Shown here: positions 1 to 12,138 of the stretch, one piece after another
Layout of the letters: every line of letters starts with the position of its first letter
Numbering within the stretch: the stretch's first letter is position 1
Source: Parerythrobacter lacustris
GTDB taxonomy: Bacteria > Pseudomonadota > Alphaproteobacteria > Sphingomonadales > Sphingomonadaceae
NCBI RefSeq assembly: GCF_024626475.1
Contig: NZ_JANKHH010000001.1
Coordinates: 248,001-312,000, forward strand
Direction: 5' to 3'
Length of the DNA: 64,000 nt
Made by a program: the position numbers and the translations under genes
The notes under the pieces: generated by a model
The model's database searches: none
What the model saw: only the letters and a program-made list of their open reading frames with translations
Told to the model about the DNA's origin: nothing

Positions 1-1154
1 TGTGCCGATGCCCAGGCCCACTGGAAGTTGTAGCCGCCCAGCCAGCCGGTCACGTCGACCGCTTCGCCGATGGCGTAGAGGCCGGGTGACTTCTTCGTTT
101 CCATCGTCTGCGACGACAGTTCGGCCGTGCTGATGCCGCCGGCGGTGACTTCCGCCTTGGCGAAGCCTTCGGTGCCGTTCGGCAGGAAGGTCCAGCGGTG
201 CAGCCGCTCCTGCGCCGCGCGCAGCGCCTTGTCCGGCAGATTGCCGAGATCGCCGTCGAGACCCAGCCGCTCGGCAAGCGTATCCGCCAGCCGCTGCGGC
301 AAGGCCTCGCGCAGCAGCGTGCGGAACTGGGTGCGGGGGGCGCAGCGCTTGGCTTCGAGCAGCCAGTCGCGAGGTCGGCCTGGCAAGAAGTCGATCGTGA
401 CCGGATCGCCGTGCCGCCAGTAGGAACTGACCTGGAGGATCGCCGGCCCAGACAGCCCGCGATGGGTGAATAGCGCGGCTTCGTGAAAGATCGCCTTGTT
501 GGCGCTCGCATCGACCTCGGCGGACACGCCCGAGAGGTCGCGGAACAGGACGTCCTCCCCGCCCAGCGTCAGCGGCACCAGCGCCGGGCGCGGTTCGACC
601 ACCTTGAGGCCAAACTGCCGCGCGAGATCGTAAGCATAGCCGGTCGCGCCCATCTTGGGGATCGACGGCCCGCCGGTGGCAATCACCAGACTGTGCGCGC
701 CATACAGGGTGCCGCTGGCGGCGACGATGAAGGCACCCTCACGATGCTCGACCTCGCTCACCTCCCGCGACGTCAGGATCGTGACATCGCCCTTGGCACA
801 TTCGGTCATCAGCATGTCGACCACCTGTTGTGCGCTGCCGTCGCAGAACAGCTGGCCCAGCGTCTTCTCGTGCCACGCGATGCCATGGGCCTCGACCAGC
901 GCGAGAAAATCGCGCGGAGTGTAGCGCGCGAGCGCCGATTTGGCGAAATGCGGATTGGCGGAGAGGTAGTTTGCAGAACCCGCGCCCAGATTGGTGAAAT
1001 TGCACCGCCCGCCGCCCGAGATGAGGATCTTCTTCCCCACCTTCTCGGCCTTCTCCAGCACCAGCACGCGCTTGCCGCGTTGCCCCGCCTGCGCGGCGCA
1101 GAACAGCCCGGCCGCTCCGCCGCCGAGGACGATGGCGTCGAAGGTCGTGGTCAC
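1..1154 (-). CDS. NAD(P)/FAD-dependent oxidoreductase, HI0933/BaiN family (3' end cut by window)
   Basis: The reading frame runs off the left edge, so about 384 residues are visible and the C-terminus is missing. It starts at GTG 1154; the second residue of the usual N-terminus is not preserved as ATG and no strong ribosome site is seen. The N-terminus carries the Rossmann dinucleotide motif GGGAAG followed by EKAEKVGKKILISGGGRCN, the family signature that binds FAD. The visible end reads GGYNFQWAWASA, also typical of HI0933-like flavoproteins. Members are soluble FAD enzymes; BaiN of Clostridium acts on bile-acid intermediates, but the substrate in proteobacteria is not established. It lies 16 bases after the AI-2E transporter on the same strand. 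Confidence 0.85.
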   Translation of the reverse strand, partial: MTTTFDAIVLGGGAAGLFCAAQAGQRGKRVLVLEKAEKVGKKILISGGGRCNFTNLGAGSANYLSANPHFAKSALARYTPRDFLALVEAHGIAWHEKTLGQLFCDGSAQQVVDMLMTECAKGDVTILTSREVSEVEHREGAFIVAASGTLYGAHSLVIATGGPSIPKMGATGYAYDLARQFGLKVVEPRPALVPLTLGGEDVLFRDLSGVSAEVDASANKAIFHEAALFTHRGLSGPAILQVSSYWRHGDPVTIDFLPGRPRDWLLEAKRCAPRTQFRTLLREALPQRLADTLAERLGLDGDLGNLPDKALRAAQERLHRWTFLPNGTEGFAKAEVTAGGISTAELSSQTMETKKSPGLYAIGEAVDVTGWLGGYNFQWAWASA

Positions 1155-1170
1155 AGGTTGGATCGGGGCG

Positions 1171-2250
1171 TCATTCGGGCGCTGGCAGCACTTCAGCCTG
1201 CGCCTCGCGCTGTTCGCGCAGGATCGCCCACCCGGCGAGGAACAGCCCGGCGGCGAGCGGGCCAAGCACGATGCCGGACAGGCCGAGCACCCCGATCCCG
1301 CCCAGCGTAGTGATCAGGATCATCCAGTCGGGAATGCCGGTGTCGCGCCCGACCAGGATCGGCCGCAGCGCATTGTCCGCCAGCCCGATCAGGGCAACGC
1401 CCGAGACAATCACCACGATTCCCTGCCAGATCTCGCCCACCGCGAGCAGATAGGCAGCAACCGGGATCCAGATCAGCGCCGGGCCAAGCGCGGGCAGCAA
1501 CGAGGCGATCGCCATCAGCAATCCGAGCAGCAGCGCGGAAGGCACGCCGACGATCCAGAAGGTGATCGCCCCCAGCGCGCCCTGCACGAGCCCGACCACG
1601 ACGGATCCCTTGATCGTTGCGCGCACGATGGTGAGGAAGCGTTCGGCCAGCCGTTCGGCGATCGACGGCTCGAGCGGCAGGGTGCGCATTACGCTCGCGC
1701 CGATCTCCTGCCCGTCGCGGAGCAGGAAGTAGGTCACGTAGAGCCCGACACCAAAGGCGAGCACGAAGCTTGCGACGCTGCCGCCGATCGCGATGGCCTG
1801 CTGCGCGATCATCCCGACCGATTCCTCAGCCAGGATTTGTGCCCGGCTCTGGATTGCGCCGAGATCCGCGAGGCCCATCGAGGCGAGCCACGCCTGAACA
1901 TTGCCGGGCAGCGCGCCCTTGATCTGCTCGAACCAGTCGGTCACGCTCATCTCGCCGTCGCGCAGCGCGAGCACGACGCTGATCGCCTGGTCGACGATCG
2001 CGCTGCCGATCAGGAAGCTAGGCAGGATCACCGCGAAAGTGATCACCAGCAGGGTCAGGATCGTCGCCCGGTTCGGCCCGGTGTAGCGCTGGCGCAGAAA
2101 CCATTGATAGAGCGGCTGGAACATGATCGCCGCCAGCGCGGCCCACAGGATCGGCGCTGCGAACGGCCATGCGATGACCAGCAGGCCAAGCGTGACCAGC
2201 GCCAGAAACAGCACGAAGCCGCCGCGTTCGATTGCCGCCCTGTCGTGCAT
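1171..2250 (-). CDS. AI-2E family transporter (PerM/YdiK-like membrane protein)
   Basis: 359 residues. I chose the ATG at 2250 because GGGAGGGGAGC sits directly before it; a longer frame from 2304 would overlap gyrB. The protein is a polytopic inner-membrane protein with an N-terminal pair of helices, a soluble middle section around residues 100-150, and a cluster of at least four helices at the C-terminus containing the glycine/leucine-rich SLLPALGPALIW region typical of the family. The family was named for autoinducer-2 export (TqsA), but most members have no proven substrate; some act in ion or H+ antiport. It follows gyrB by 22 bases and probably shares its transcript. Confidence 0.85.
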   Translation of the reverse strand: MHDRAAIERGGFVLFLALVTLGLLVIAWPFAAPILWAALAAIMFQPLYQWFLRQRYTGPNRATILTLLVITFAVILPSFLIGSAIVDQAISVVLALRDGEMSVTDWFEQIKGALPGNVQAWLASMGLADLGAIQSRAQILAEESVGMIAQQAIAIGGSVASFVLAFGVGLYVTYFLLRDGQEIGASVMRTLPLEPSIAERLAERFLTIVRATIKGSVVVGLVQGALGAITFWIVGVPSALLLGLLMAIASLLPALGPALIWIPVAAYLLAVGEIWQGIVVIVSGVALIGLADNALRPILVGRDTGIPDWMILITTLGGIGVLGLSGIVLGPLAAGLFLAGWAILREQREAQAEVLPAPE

Positions 2251-2272
2251 GCTCCCCTCCCTTGCCCTGTTG

Positions 2273-4888
<2,616 letters not shown>

Positions 4889-4925
4889 GGTTGACGCGCT
4901 GTCTGGGGCGGCGCATCGGGTGGCC

Positions 4926-6311
<1,386 letters not shown>

Positions 6312-6327
6312 CGAGCCGCTGGAGATT

Positions 6328-6346
6328 GTTTCAGTTACACTGAAAC
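6328..6346. terminator. Hairpin GTTTCAGT-TAC-ACTGAAAC between convergent genes
   Basis: A perfect 8-base inverted repeat with a 3-base loop lies 17 bases after sdaA and 41 bases before the end of the convergent PIG-L gene. It may stop both transcripts, but neither strand has a T tract after it, so intrinsic termination is unproven. Its half-site GTTTCA/TGAAAC is the same as that of the dyad at 4873, upstream of the same gene. Confidence 0.35.
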
Positions 6347-6386
6347 GACGCGGGCCGGTGCCGTTTCCACGCAGATAGAGAAGATT

Positions 6387-7208
6387 CTAGGGGCGAGGCA
6401 GAGGTCCTGGCTCGGCATGCGTTTCGACCGCCCGAATGTGCTCGGGCAGGCCGAAACGGAAATGCACCGCGCCCTGCCAGATCGACTGGTCGAACAGCGG
6501 CATCATCCCTGCGCGGGTCGCGGCATCGAACTGGCTTTCATGGCAGCCCACCGCGCGGGCTGCGGCGGCGAGATCATCCGGCCCGTATTCGATCGGGATA
6601 TCGAGCAGGGCAGGATCGGTGACGGCCCAGGTCTGCATCTCCGGCACTGGCGGCAGCGTGCCGGCACGGATCCCGGGGAACAGCAGTGCCGGACGGTCGT
6701 CGCCCATCGCCTGGACCAGCTGCGTGGTCAGCGCGCTGACCATCCGGTGGTCGGCGTGGCCGTATCCGCCGTCGGGCCCCCAGGTGAAGACCATCTCGAA
6801 ATCGCCCTCAGCGAGGATCGGGCCGAGCGCTTCGGCGAACTTCTGCGCCGAACTTTCGGGATGGTGCGCCGCCACGCCCAGCGTGCCGTCGCCCAGCCGC
6901 AGGAACCGGGCTTCGGGACCGCCCAGCGCCGCCATCGAACAGCGCGCCTCGCCTTCGCGCAGCTCCGCCAGCGCCGCGCTGCGTTCCATATCCGTCACCC
7001 CCGGCCCCTGATCGCCGCTGGTGGCGAAGACCACCGTCACGGGTTGTCCCTTGCGCGTCGCGCGGGCGATGGCAGGCGCGACGAACACCTCGTCGTCGGG
7101 ATGCGCCATAACGAACAGCAGGCGCGGCTTGGAGGCTGTCTCCTGCGCCTGCGCGGCGAACCCCGTCAGCAATGCCGCTACGGCAATCGTCCATCCTCGC
7201 ACGGCCAT
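6387..7208 (-). CDS. PIG-L family deacetylase, exported
   Basis: 273 residues from the ATG at 7208, which has AAGGAGA before it. MAVRGWTIAVAALLTGFAAQAQ is a clear Sec signal peptide, so the enzyme acts in the periplasm. The mature part begins with the zinc-binding motif AHPDDE (in FVMAHPDDEVF), and the second metal/catalytic element HADHRMV lies about two-fifths further on. The family hydrolyses N-acetyl groups from sugars or sugar conjugates (GlcNAc-PI, mycothiol and bacillithiol precursors), but the substrate here is unknown. It is divergent from the acyl-CoA synthetase with a 79-base gap. Confidence 0.85.
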   Translation of the reverse strand: MAVRGWTIAVAALLTGFAAQAQETASKPRLLFVMAHPDDEVFVAPAIARATRKGQPVTVVFATSGDQGPGVTDMERSAALAELREGEARCSMAALGGPEARFLRLGDGTLGVAAHHPESSAQKFAEALGPILAEGDFEMVFTWGPDGGYGHADHRMVSALTTQLVQAMGDDRPALLFPGIRAGTLPPVPEMQTWAVTDPALLDIPIEYGPDDLAAAARAVGCHESQFDAATRAGMMPLFDQSIWQGAVHFRFGLPEHIRAVETHAEPGPLPRP

Positions 7209-7287
7209 CCGCAATCTCCTTGGCATCCTTGCGGCAGACTGCATAACAGCGGCGGAGATAACAAGTTTGCGGGAGAACTTTGTGACC

Positions 7288-8823
7288 ATGCTCGAACGAT
7301 TGCAGGCGGGCTTCGGCTCCTTTCCGGGCATCCTTGAAGCTTGGGCGCAGACGCAGCCCGAAGCCCCCGCGCTGCGCGACGATCATGCCGAGCTGACTTG
7401 GGGCGAGATGGCCGACCGGATCGAGCGCACCGCTGCGCGGCTGGTAGAAACCGGGCTGCAACGGGGGCAGTCGGTCGCGATCCTCGGCACCTCGAGCATC
7501 GAATATGCGCTGGTTTTTCTCGCCGCCGTGCGCGCAGGCGGGGTGGCTGCGCCGCTCACGACCAGCGCCAGCCGCGAGCAGCTCGAGGGGATGGCGCGCG
7601 ATTCGGGGGCGCGGCACCTGTTCATCGACGCCGCCAAACGCGTGGAACTGGGCGAGGATTTCATGCCCGCGCTCGATCGCATCGCGTTGGAGGATCTGAC
7701 CGGCTGGATGGCGCCTGCGGGCACCAGCGCGCCCGCGTTCGAGCCGGACCCGAAAGACCATTTCAACATCATCTATTCCTCCGGCACCACCGGGGTGCCC
7801 AAGGGCATCGTCCATTCGCATGCAATGCGCTGGCGGCAATTCGCGGCGACTGCGGCAAGCTTCCTCGAGGCCGGACTGCCGGTGCGCTCGCTCGCCTCGA
7901 CCCCGCTCTATTCGAACACCACCATGGTCGCCTTCCTCGCGCCGCTGCTGGCGGGCGGGATGGTGCGGATCATGGGAAAATTCGACACGGCAGAATGGCT
8001 CGAACACGCGCAGGCGGACCGGACCACGCTGACCATGCTGGTGCCGGTGCAATACCAGCGGCTGATGGACGAGCCGCGCTTCGACCAGTTCGACCTGTCG
8101 TCGCTGGCGCTCAAATACTGTACCTCGGCGCCCTTCTCCGCCGAACTGAAAGCCGAAGTGCTGCGCCGGATGCCGGGCGGGCTGATCGAGATCTATTCGA
8201 TGACCGAGGGCGGGGTGGTCTGTCTGCTCGCGTGCCACGAGTTTCGCGACAAGCTGCACACCGTCGGTCGGCCCGCGCCGGGCAGCGAACTTAAGGTGCT
8301 CGACGACGAGGATCGCCCCGTGCCGCCGGGCGCAGCGGGTAACCTCATCGGGCGTTCGCACACGATGATGGCGGGCTACAAGAACCAGCCAGACAAGACC
8401 CGCGAAGGCTACTGGACCGATCCCGACACGGGAGATGTCTGGCAGCGGATGGGCGATATCGGGCGGGTCGATGCCGACGGTTTCGTCGAGCTGGTCGGCC
8501 GCGCGAAGGACATGATCATCTCGGGAGGGTTCAACATCTTCCCGGTCGATCTCGAGAACGAGCTGCTGAAAGAGGATCCGGTACTCGAAGCCGCAGTGAT
8601 CGGCGTGCCGAGCCGCAAATGGGGCGAAACCCCGGTAGGGTTCGTGCGGCTGGCGGGGGCGGCGGATACCGCCGCGATCATGGCGGCGGTCAACAGCCGG
8701 CTGGGCAAGACCCAGCGGCTCGCGCAATTGCATGCGATCGACGACATGCCGCGCAGCCATATCGGCAAGCTGCTCAAGACCGAACTGCGCGAACGGGCGG
8801 ACGCGCTCGGTTTGCCGGATTGA
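7288..8823 (+). CDS. AMP-dependent acyl-CoA synthetase/ligase (ANL superfamily)
   Basis: 511 residues. The start is the ATG at 7288 or the in-frame GTG at 7282; GGGAGA at 7271-7276 is 11 or 5 bases away. The phosphate-binding loop YSSGTTGVPKG, the YSMTEGG motif, the hinge GRAKDMIISGGFNIFPVDLEN and the C-terminal catalytic lysine in IGKLLKTELRERA are all present, so the enzyme looks active. It adenylates a carboxylic acid and transfers it to CoA. The sequence does not tell whether the acid is a fatty acid or an aromatic acid. It has no operon partner. Confidence 0.88.
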   Translation: MLERLQAGFGSFPGILEAWAQTQPEAPALRDDHAELTWGEMADRIERTAARLVETGLQRGQSVAILGTSSIEYALVFLAAVRAGGVAAPLTTSASREQLEGMARDSGARHLFIDAAKRVELGEDFMPALDRIALEDLTGWMAPAGTSAPAFEPDPKDHFNIIYSSGTTGVPKGIVHSHAMRWRQFAATAASFLEAGLPVRSLASTPLYSNTTMVAFLAPLLAGGMVRIMGKFDTAEWLEHAQADRTTLTMLVPVQYQRLMDEPRFDQFDLSSLALKYCTSAPFSAELKAEVLRRMPGGLIEIYSMTEGGVVCLLACHEFRDKLHTVGRPAPGSELKVLDDEDRPVPPGAAGNLIGRSHTMMAGYKNQPDKTREGYWTDPDTGDVWQRMGDIGRVDADGFVELVGRAKDMIISGGFNIFPVDLENELLKEDPVLEAAVIGVPSRKWGETPVGFVRLAGAADTAAIMAAVNSRLGKTQRLAQLHAIDDMPRSHIGKLLKTELRERADALGLPD

Positions 8824-8827
8824 TCTG

Positions 8828-9024
8828 CCGGAGAGGGGGGGACGCGACCGCCCGGATGAGGGGGAGGACTGAGTTTCCGGACGGCCGCGTCTCGCATTTC
8901 GCCAGGCAGGCCTCGGTGTCGCACCGGGCATCTCCGCGATGGCCAGACATCCGCACGGGGGGGTGTTCGGATGCCTGCTCGCCGGAGACAGTGGGAGGAG
9001 AGGGGGTTCCTGTCGTCCGGCTAT
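8828..9024 (-). ncRNA. Candidate structured small RNA with C-rich loops
   Basis: This covers most of the 370-base gap between the synthetase and guaA, which has no plausible gene. Three substantial folds were traced. Hairpin A pairs 8982-8991 with 9010-9020 (CCGGA then GACAG, one bulge). A multibranch element is closed by 8906-8911/8973-8978 and encloses hairpins 8912-8928 (7 pairs, triloop), 8929-8941 and 8948-8973. Hairpin B pairs 8841-8856 with 8876-8891 (about 14 pairs, one mismatch). On the minus strand the loops are C-rich (CCCCCUCUCCUCCC, CACCCCCCC, CCUCCCCC), resembling the anti-Shine-Dalgarno loops of alphaproteobacterial cuckoo/alpha-r15-type RNAs, and a promoter lies just upstream. 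The strand choice is an inference, and no T-tract terminator is seen. Confidence 0.45.
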
Positions 9025-9030
9025 GACGCT

Positions 9031-9059
9031 GAAATAAAATTTCGCACCGCTTTTCACAA
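9031..9059 (-). promoter_or_regulatory. Predicted promoter for the candidate small RNA
   Basis: On the minus strand TTGTGA (9059-9054) and TATTTC (9036-9031) are 17 bases apart, within an AT-rich island of about 50 bases in otherwise GC-rich DNA. Transcription would begin near 9024, four bases before the first paired base of hairpin A. The same AT-rich island could instead serve guaA on the plus strand. Confidence 0.4.
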
Positions 9060-9078
9060 ATGAGAAAACATCCAGCAC

Positions 9079-9097
9079 AGTTGCGAAAAACGCAACT
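9079..9097. promoter_or_regulatory. Inverted repeat AGTTGCG-AAAAA-CGCAACT upstream of guaA
   Basis: A perfect 7-base inverted repeat with a 5-base loop, about 97 bases before the guaA start and 20 bases beyond the small-RNA promoter. It could be an operator for guaA or the small RNA, or a short RNA hairpin. TTGCG is repeated once more immediately after it. No regulator is identified. Confidence 0.3.
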
Positions 9098-9193
9098 TTG
9101 CGAAGAGTCGCCGCACGCGAGCTGCTCGTGCTTGACGGGCATCGCTCGGTCCGCCCGCTGGACACGGCCAAACCTGCGCCTTAACGCGCCGCC

Positions 9194-10783
9194 ATGGACG
9201 ACGCGCACATCTCCGATTCCGCCCTTACCGATTCCATCCTGATCGTCGATTTCGGCAGCCAGGTGACCCAGCTGATCGCGCGCCGAGTGCGCGAGGCTGG
9301 GGTCTATTCCGAGATCGCGCCTTTCACCCAGGCCGAAGCGGCGTTCAAGCGGATGCGTCCCAAGGGCATCATCCTTTCCGGCTCGCCCGCCGGGGTGCCG
9401 GAAGAAGGCAGCCCGCGCGCGCCCGAAATGCTGTTCGGGGCGGGCGTGCCGATCCTCGGCATCTGCTACGGCCAGCAAGTGATGAGCCACCAGCTCGGCG
9501 GCGAGGTGCGGCCGGGGCACGAGGTCGGCGACGGCGGCGAATTCGGCCGCGCGTTCCTCACCGTGACCCGGGACTGCGCGCTGTTCGACGGGCTGTGGAA
9601 CGTCGGCGAGCGGCACTTGGTGTGGATGAGCCACGGCGACACGGTGACCCGCTTTGCGCCCGGCTTCGAGATCGTTGCCACCAGCGACGGCGCGCCTTTC
9701 GCGGTGATCGCCGATGAGGAACGCAGATTCTACGGCACCCAGTTCCACCCCGAGGTGGTCCACACGCCCGACGGCGGCAAGCTGCTGGCGAACTTCGTGC
9801 ACAAGGTCTGCGGCCTCAAGGGCGACTGGACCATGGCCGCCTACCGCGAAACCAAGGTCCGCGAGATCCGCGAGCAGGTAGGCAGTGGCAAGGTCATTTG
9901 CGGCCTCTCCGGAGGGGTCGACAGCTCGGTCGCGGCGATCCTGATCCACGAGGCGATCGGCGAACAGCTGACTTGCGTCTTCGTCGACCACGGGCTGCTG
10001 CGCCTCAACGAGCGCGAACAGGTCGAACGCATGTTCCGCGACCACTACAATATCCCGCTGGTGGTGGTCGACGCCGAGGAACGCTTCATGGCCGGGCTCG
10101 CCGGCGAGACCGACCCCGAGAGGAAGCGCAAGTTCATCGGCGCCGAATTCATCGCGGTGTTCGAGGAAGAGGCGAACAAGCTGGGCGGGGCGGATTTCCT
10201 CGCGCAAGGCACGCTCTACCCTGACGTGATTGAAAGCGTCAGCTTCACCGGCGGGCCGAGCGTGACGATCAAGAGCCACCACAATGTCGGCGGCCTGCCC
10301 GAGCGGATGAACATGGCTCTGGTCGAACCTCTGCGCGAACTGTTCAAGGACGAAGTCCGCGAACTCGGCCGCGAGCTGGGCCTCCCCGACATCTTCGTCG
10401 GCCGCCACCCCTTCCCCGGCCCCGGCCTCGCGATTCGCATCCCCGGCGAAGTCACCAAGGAACGCTGCGACATCCTGCGCAAGGCAGATGCGATCTATCT
10501 CGACGAGATCCGCAAGGCCGGGCTCTACGACGCGATCTGGCAGGCTTTCGCGGTGCTGCTGCCGGTCAAGACCGTCGGGGTGATGGGCGACTACCGCACC
10601 TACGACAGCGTCTGCGCCCTGCGCGCGGTGACAAGCACCGACGGCATGACGGCCGATGTCTATCCGTTCGATGCGGCGTTCCTGACCGGCTGCGCAACCC
10701 GCATCGTCAACGAAGTGCAGGGCGTGAACCGGGTGGTGTATGATTATACCTCGAAGCCGCCGGGGACGATCGAGTGGGAGTGA
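9194..10783 (+). CDS. guaA: GMP synthase (glutamine-hydrolysing)
   Basis: 529 residues, full length. The N-terminal class I glutamine amidotransferase has the nucleophile cysteine in GICYGQQ and the His/Glu pair in TQFHPEV. The ATP-pyrophosphatase domain has the P-loop SGGVDSSV, and the C-terminal dimerisation domain ends in [14 protein letters not shown]. The enzyme converts XMP to GMP using glutamine and ATP, in the last step of guanine nucleotide synthesis. The short N-terminal extension before ILIVDFGSQ is usual in sphingomonads. guaB is not adjacent. The leader contains the structured element described above. Confidence 0.98.
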   Translation: MDDAHISDSALTDSILIVDFGSQVTQLIARRVREAGVYSEIAPFTQAEAAFKRMRPKGIILSGSPAGVPEEGSPRAPEMLFGAGVPILGICYGQQVMSHQLGGEVRPGHEVGDGGEFGRAFLTVTRDCALFDGLWNVGERHLVWMSHGDTVTRFAPGFEIVATSDGAPFAVIADEERRFYGTQFHPEVVHTPDGGKLLANFVHKVCGLKGDWTMAAYRETKVREIREQVGSGKVICGLSGGVDSSVAAILIHEAIGEQLTCVFVDHGLLRLNEREQVERMFRDHYNIPLVVVDAEERFMAGLAGETDPERKRKFIGAEFIAVFEEEANKLGGADFLAQGTLYPDVIESVSFTGGPSVTIKSHHNVGGLPERMNMALVEPLRELFKDEVRELGRELGLPDIFVGRHPFPGPGLAIRIPGEVTKERCDILRKADAIYLDEIRKAGLYDAIWQAFAVLLPVKTVGVMGDYRTYDSVCALRAVTSTDGMTADVYPFDAAFLTGCATRIVNEVQGVNRVVYDYTSKPPGTIEWE

Positions 10784-10787
10784 TTTG

Positions 10788-11390
10788 ATGTTGTTGTGGA
10801 GCCTACTCTTAGCTTCTTCACCGTTGGCAGCGGTGGACGATCTTCAGAAGGGGTGGTGGCTAATAGGCGGTGACACGGGAAACGCCTTCTTTGCGCATCG
10901 AGGTTCGATCTCTGGATCAAGGACAGCGCGAAGAGTCGATTTGATCCGCGTACTCCCAAGAACGGTTGGAATCCGTGCTCAAAGTATGACGTACGAATTC
11001 GATTGCGATGCGGGGCGTTCGTCTACCCTCCGTCTTGAAGGTCTCGCATCGGACGGAACTAACCTCGGATCGCTTCTTGACGAGCTAGGCACCGACAATC
11101 TTGTGCAACCAAATACTTTCGGTGCTTATGCCTTGCAGTTCGCTTGCTTTGAAGCGGAGAAAAATGAGCCAGATCTTGGATATGCGACGATGCTCTCTCC
11201 GATCCAGACTGCCGATCACTTTTTCAGGTTGATCGGAATTGGGTTGGATCGTGAAATCGCGGCGGGGCTAGCTGGCTACGACGCGGAGCGAGCACCGCTG
11301 ACATTCGAGATGGTTCTTAACGCTCTCGTTCCCACTGACTTGCATCTCTATGTTCGCGCCATCAAGACCCCGAACGCGAGCGTGGAGTGA
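10788..11390 (+). CDS. Hypothetical secreted protein, AT-richer than neighbours
   Basis: 200 residues from the ATG at 10788; GGGAG lies 7 bases before it and overlaps the end of guaA. MLLWSLLLASSPLAAVDDL looks like a signal peptide. No domain was recognised. The mature part has two cysteines (FDCDAG and FACFEA) and is rich in acidic and aromatic residues. Codon use differs clearly from guaA, with many codons ending in T or A, which suggests transfer. It sits four bases behind guaA and just before a toxin-antitoxin pair, so the stretch 10.8-12.1 kb may have arrived together. Confidence 0.6.
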   Translation: MLLWSLLLASSPLAAVDDLQKGWWLIGGDTGNAFFAHRGSISGSRTARRVDLIRVLPRTVGIRAQSMTYEFDCDAGRSSTLRLEGLASDGTNLGSLLDELGTDNLVQPNTFGAYALQFACFEAEKNEPDLGYATMLSPIQTADHFFRLIGIGLDREIAAGLAGYDAERAPLTFEMVLNALVPTDLHLYVRAIKTPNASVE

Positions 11391-11449
11391 GCTCATTCGG
11401 CGCTTTCTCTATCGGCATGATTTGAGCCGGCCAGTTGATTCGTCGAACA

Positions 11450-11484
11450 TTGACCAACCACCTTGGTCAAGCTACTTGGCCAAG
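11450..11484 (+). promoter_or_regulatory. Triple operator TTGRYCAA with 13-base period
   Basis: Three 8-base palindromes, TTGACCAA (11450), TTGGTCAA (11463) and TTGGCCAA (11476), are spaced exactly 13 bases apart, and the last ends three bases before the antitoxin ATG. The first two also form a larger perfect inverted repeat with a 5-base spacer. Phd/YefM antitoxins normally bind palindromes over their own promoter, alone or with the toxin, so this is the likely autoregulatory site. It occupies the place where a ribosome site would be. Confidence 0.6.
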
Positions 11485-11485
11485 C

Positions 11486-11779
11486 ATGACCATCCACGTC
11501 AATATCGGTGAAGCGAAGACGCGGCTCAGCGAGCTGCTGCGCGCCATGCGCGCAGGGGAGCGGGTGATCATCCAGCGCGATGGCAAGCCCGAGGCGGAGC
11601 TGGTGCCGCCGCGTATCACCCAGCCGCTGACGCGCGAGCAGATCGCCGAGCGGCGCCGGTCGGCATTCGGTATGTACAAGGATGCATTCAAGGGTGCCGA
11701 CCTGGGCCTTGAGGCGATCAAGCGCGATCGGGCAGACCCGGACGAAGATTACGAGCGCAAGTTTGGCCCTTCTGCTTGA
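11486..11779 (+). CDS. Antitoxin, Phd/YefM family
   Basis: 97 residues. The N-terminus MTIHVNIGEAKTRLSELLRAMRAGERVIIQRDGKPEAELVP is the Phd/YefM DNA-binding fold with its characteristic EAK..LSELL helix. The C-terminal half, from about residue 45, is charged and probably disordered until it wraps the toxin. The start at 11486 follows the operator directly and no Shine-Dalgarno is seen, so translation may depend on a leaderless or weakly initiated message. It overlaps the PIN toxin by 17 bases, which implies coupled translation. This is the antitoxin of a type II VapBC-like module. Confidence 0.85.
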   Translation: MTIHVNIGEAKTRLSELLRAMRAGERVIIQRDGKPEAELVPPRITQPLTREQIAERRRSAFGMYKDAFKGADLGLEAIKRDRADPDEDYERKFGPSA

Positions 11780-12137
11780 TACCCATATTCTGGCGTGGTT
11801 TGCGGCCGGTGACATACGCCTGAAACCGCATGCGCTCGATGCGATCCTCAATCCCGATACGCCGCTGTTCGTGAGCGCGGTGGTTGCGTGGGAATATGTC
11901 GAGCTGGAACTGCGCGGTAGGTTCCATGGGGCAGCGCCGCTGGGCGCGCTGCTCGAACGTCTCGGTGCAGCGACGCTCGATTACCCCGCCGAACTTTGGA
12001 CGCTTGCTGCAGCATTGCCTCCGATCCATCGCGATCCGGTCGACCGGATGCTGGTCGCGCACGCGCTCGCGCTGGATATGCCGCTGGTGACGGCGGATGC
12101 CGATATCCGCCGCTATCCGATCCCGACCGTGTGGTGA
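11763..12137 (+). CDS. Toxin, PIN-domain ribonuclease (VapC-type)
   Basis: 124 residues, starting at the TTG 11763 inside the antitoxin gene. The PIN active-site acids are all present: LLLDTH near the N-terminus (D6), VVAWEYVEL (E44), RDPVDRML, and ADADIR near the C-terminus. VapC toxins are Mg-dependent RNases that cut tRNA or rRNA; the target here cannot be told. The pairing of a Phd-fold antitoxin with a PIN toxin of this IHRDPVDRMLVAHA type is common in alphaproteobacteria. The sulfotransferase gene starts one base after its stop codon. Confidence 0.85.
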   Translation: MALLLDTHILAWFAAGDIRLKPHALDAILNPDTPLFVSAVVAWEYVELELRGRFHGAAPLGALLERLGAATLDYPAELWTLAAALPPIHRDPVDRMLVAHALALDMPLVTADADIRRYPIPTVW

Positions 12138-12138
12138 C

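Noticed and set aside
9079-9097. Rho-independent terminator of the candidate small RNA.
   Set aside because: It lies upstream of the small-RNA start on the minus strand and has no T tract on either strand.
6808-9171. Long minus-strand frames through the synthetase gene (also 8774-10408 through guaA).
   Set aside because: Both genes on the plus strand have full catalytic motifs; the antisense frames lack any motif and cross the intergenic region.
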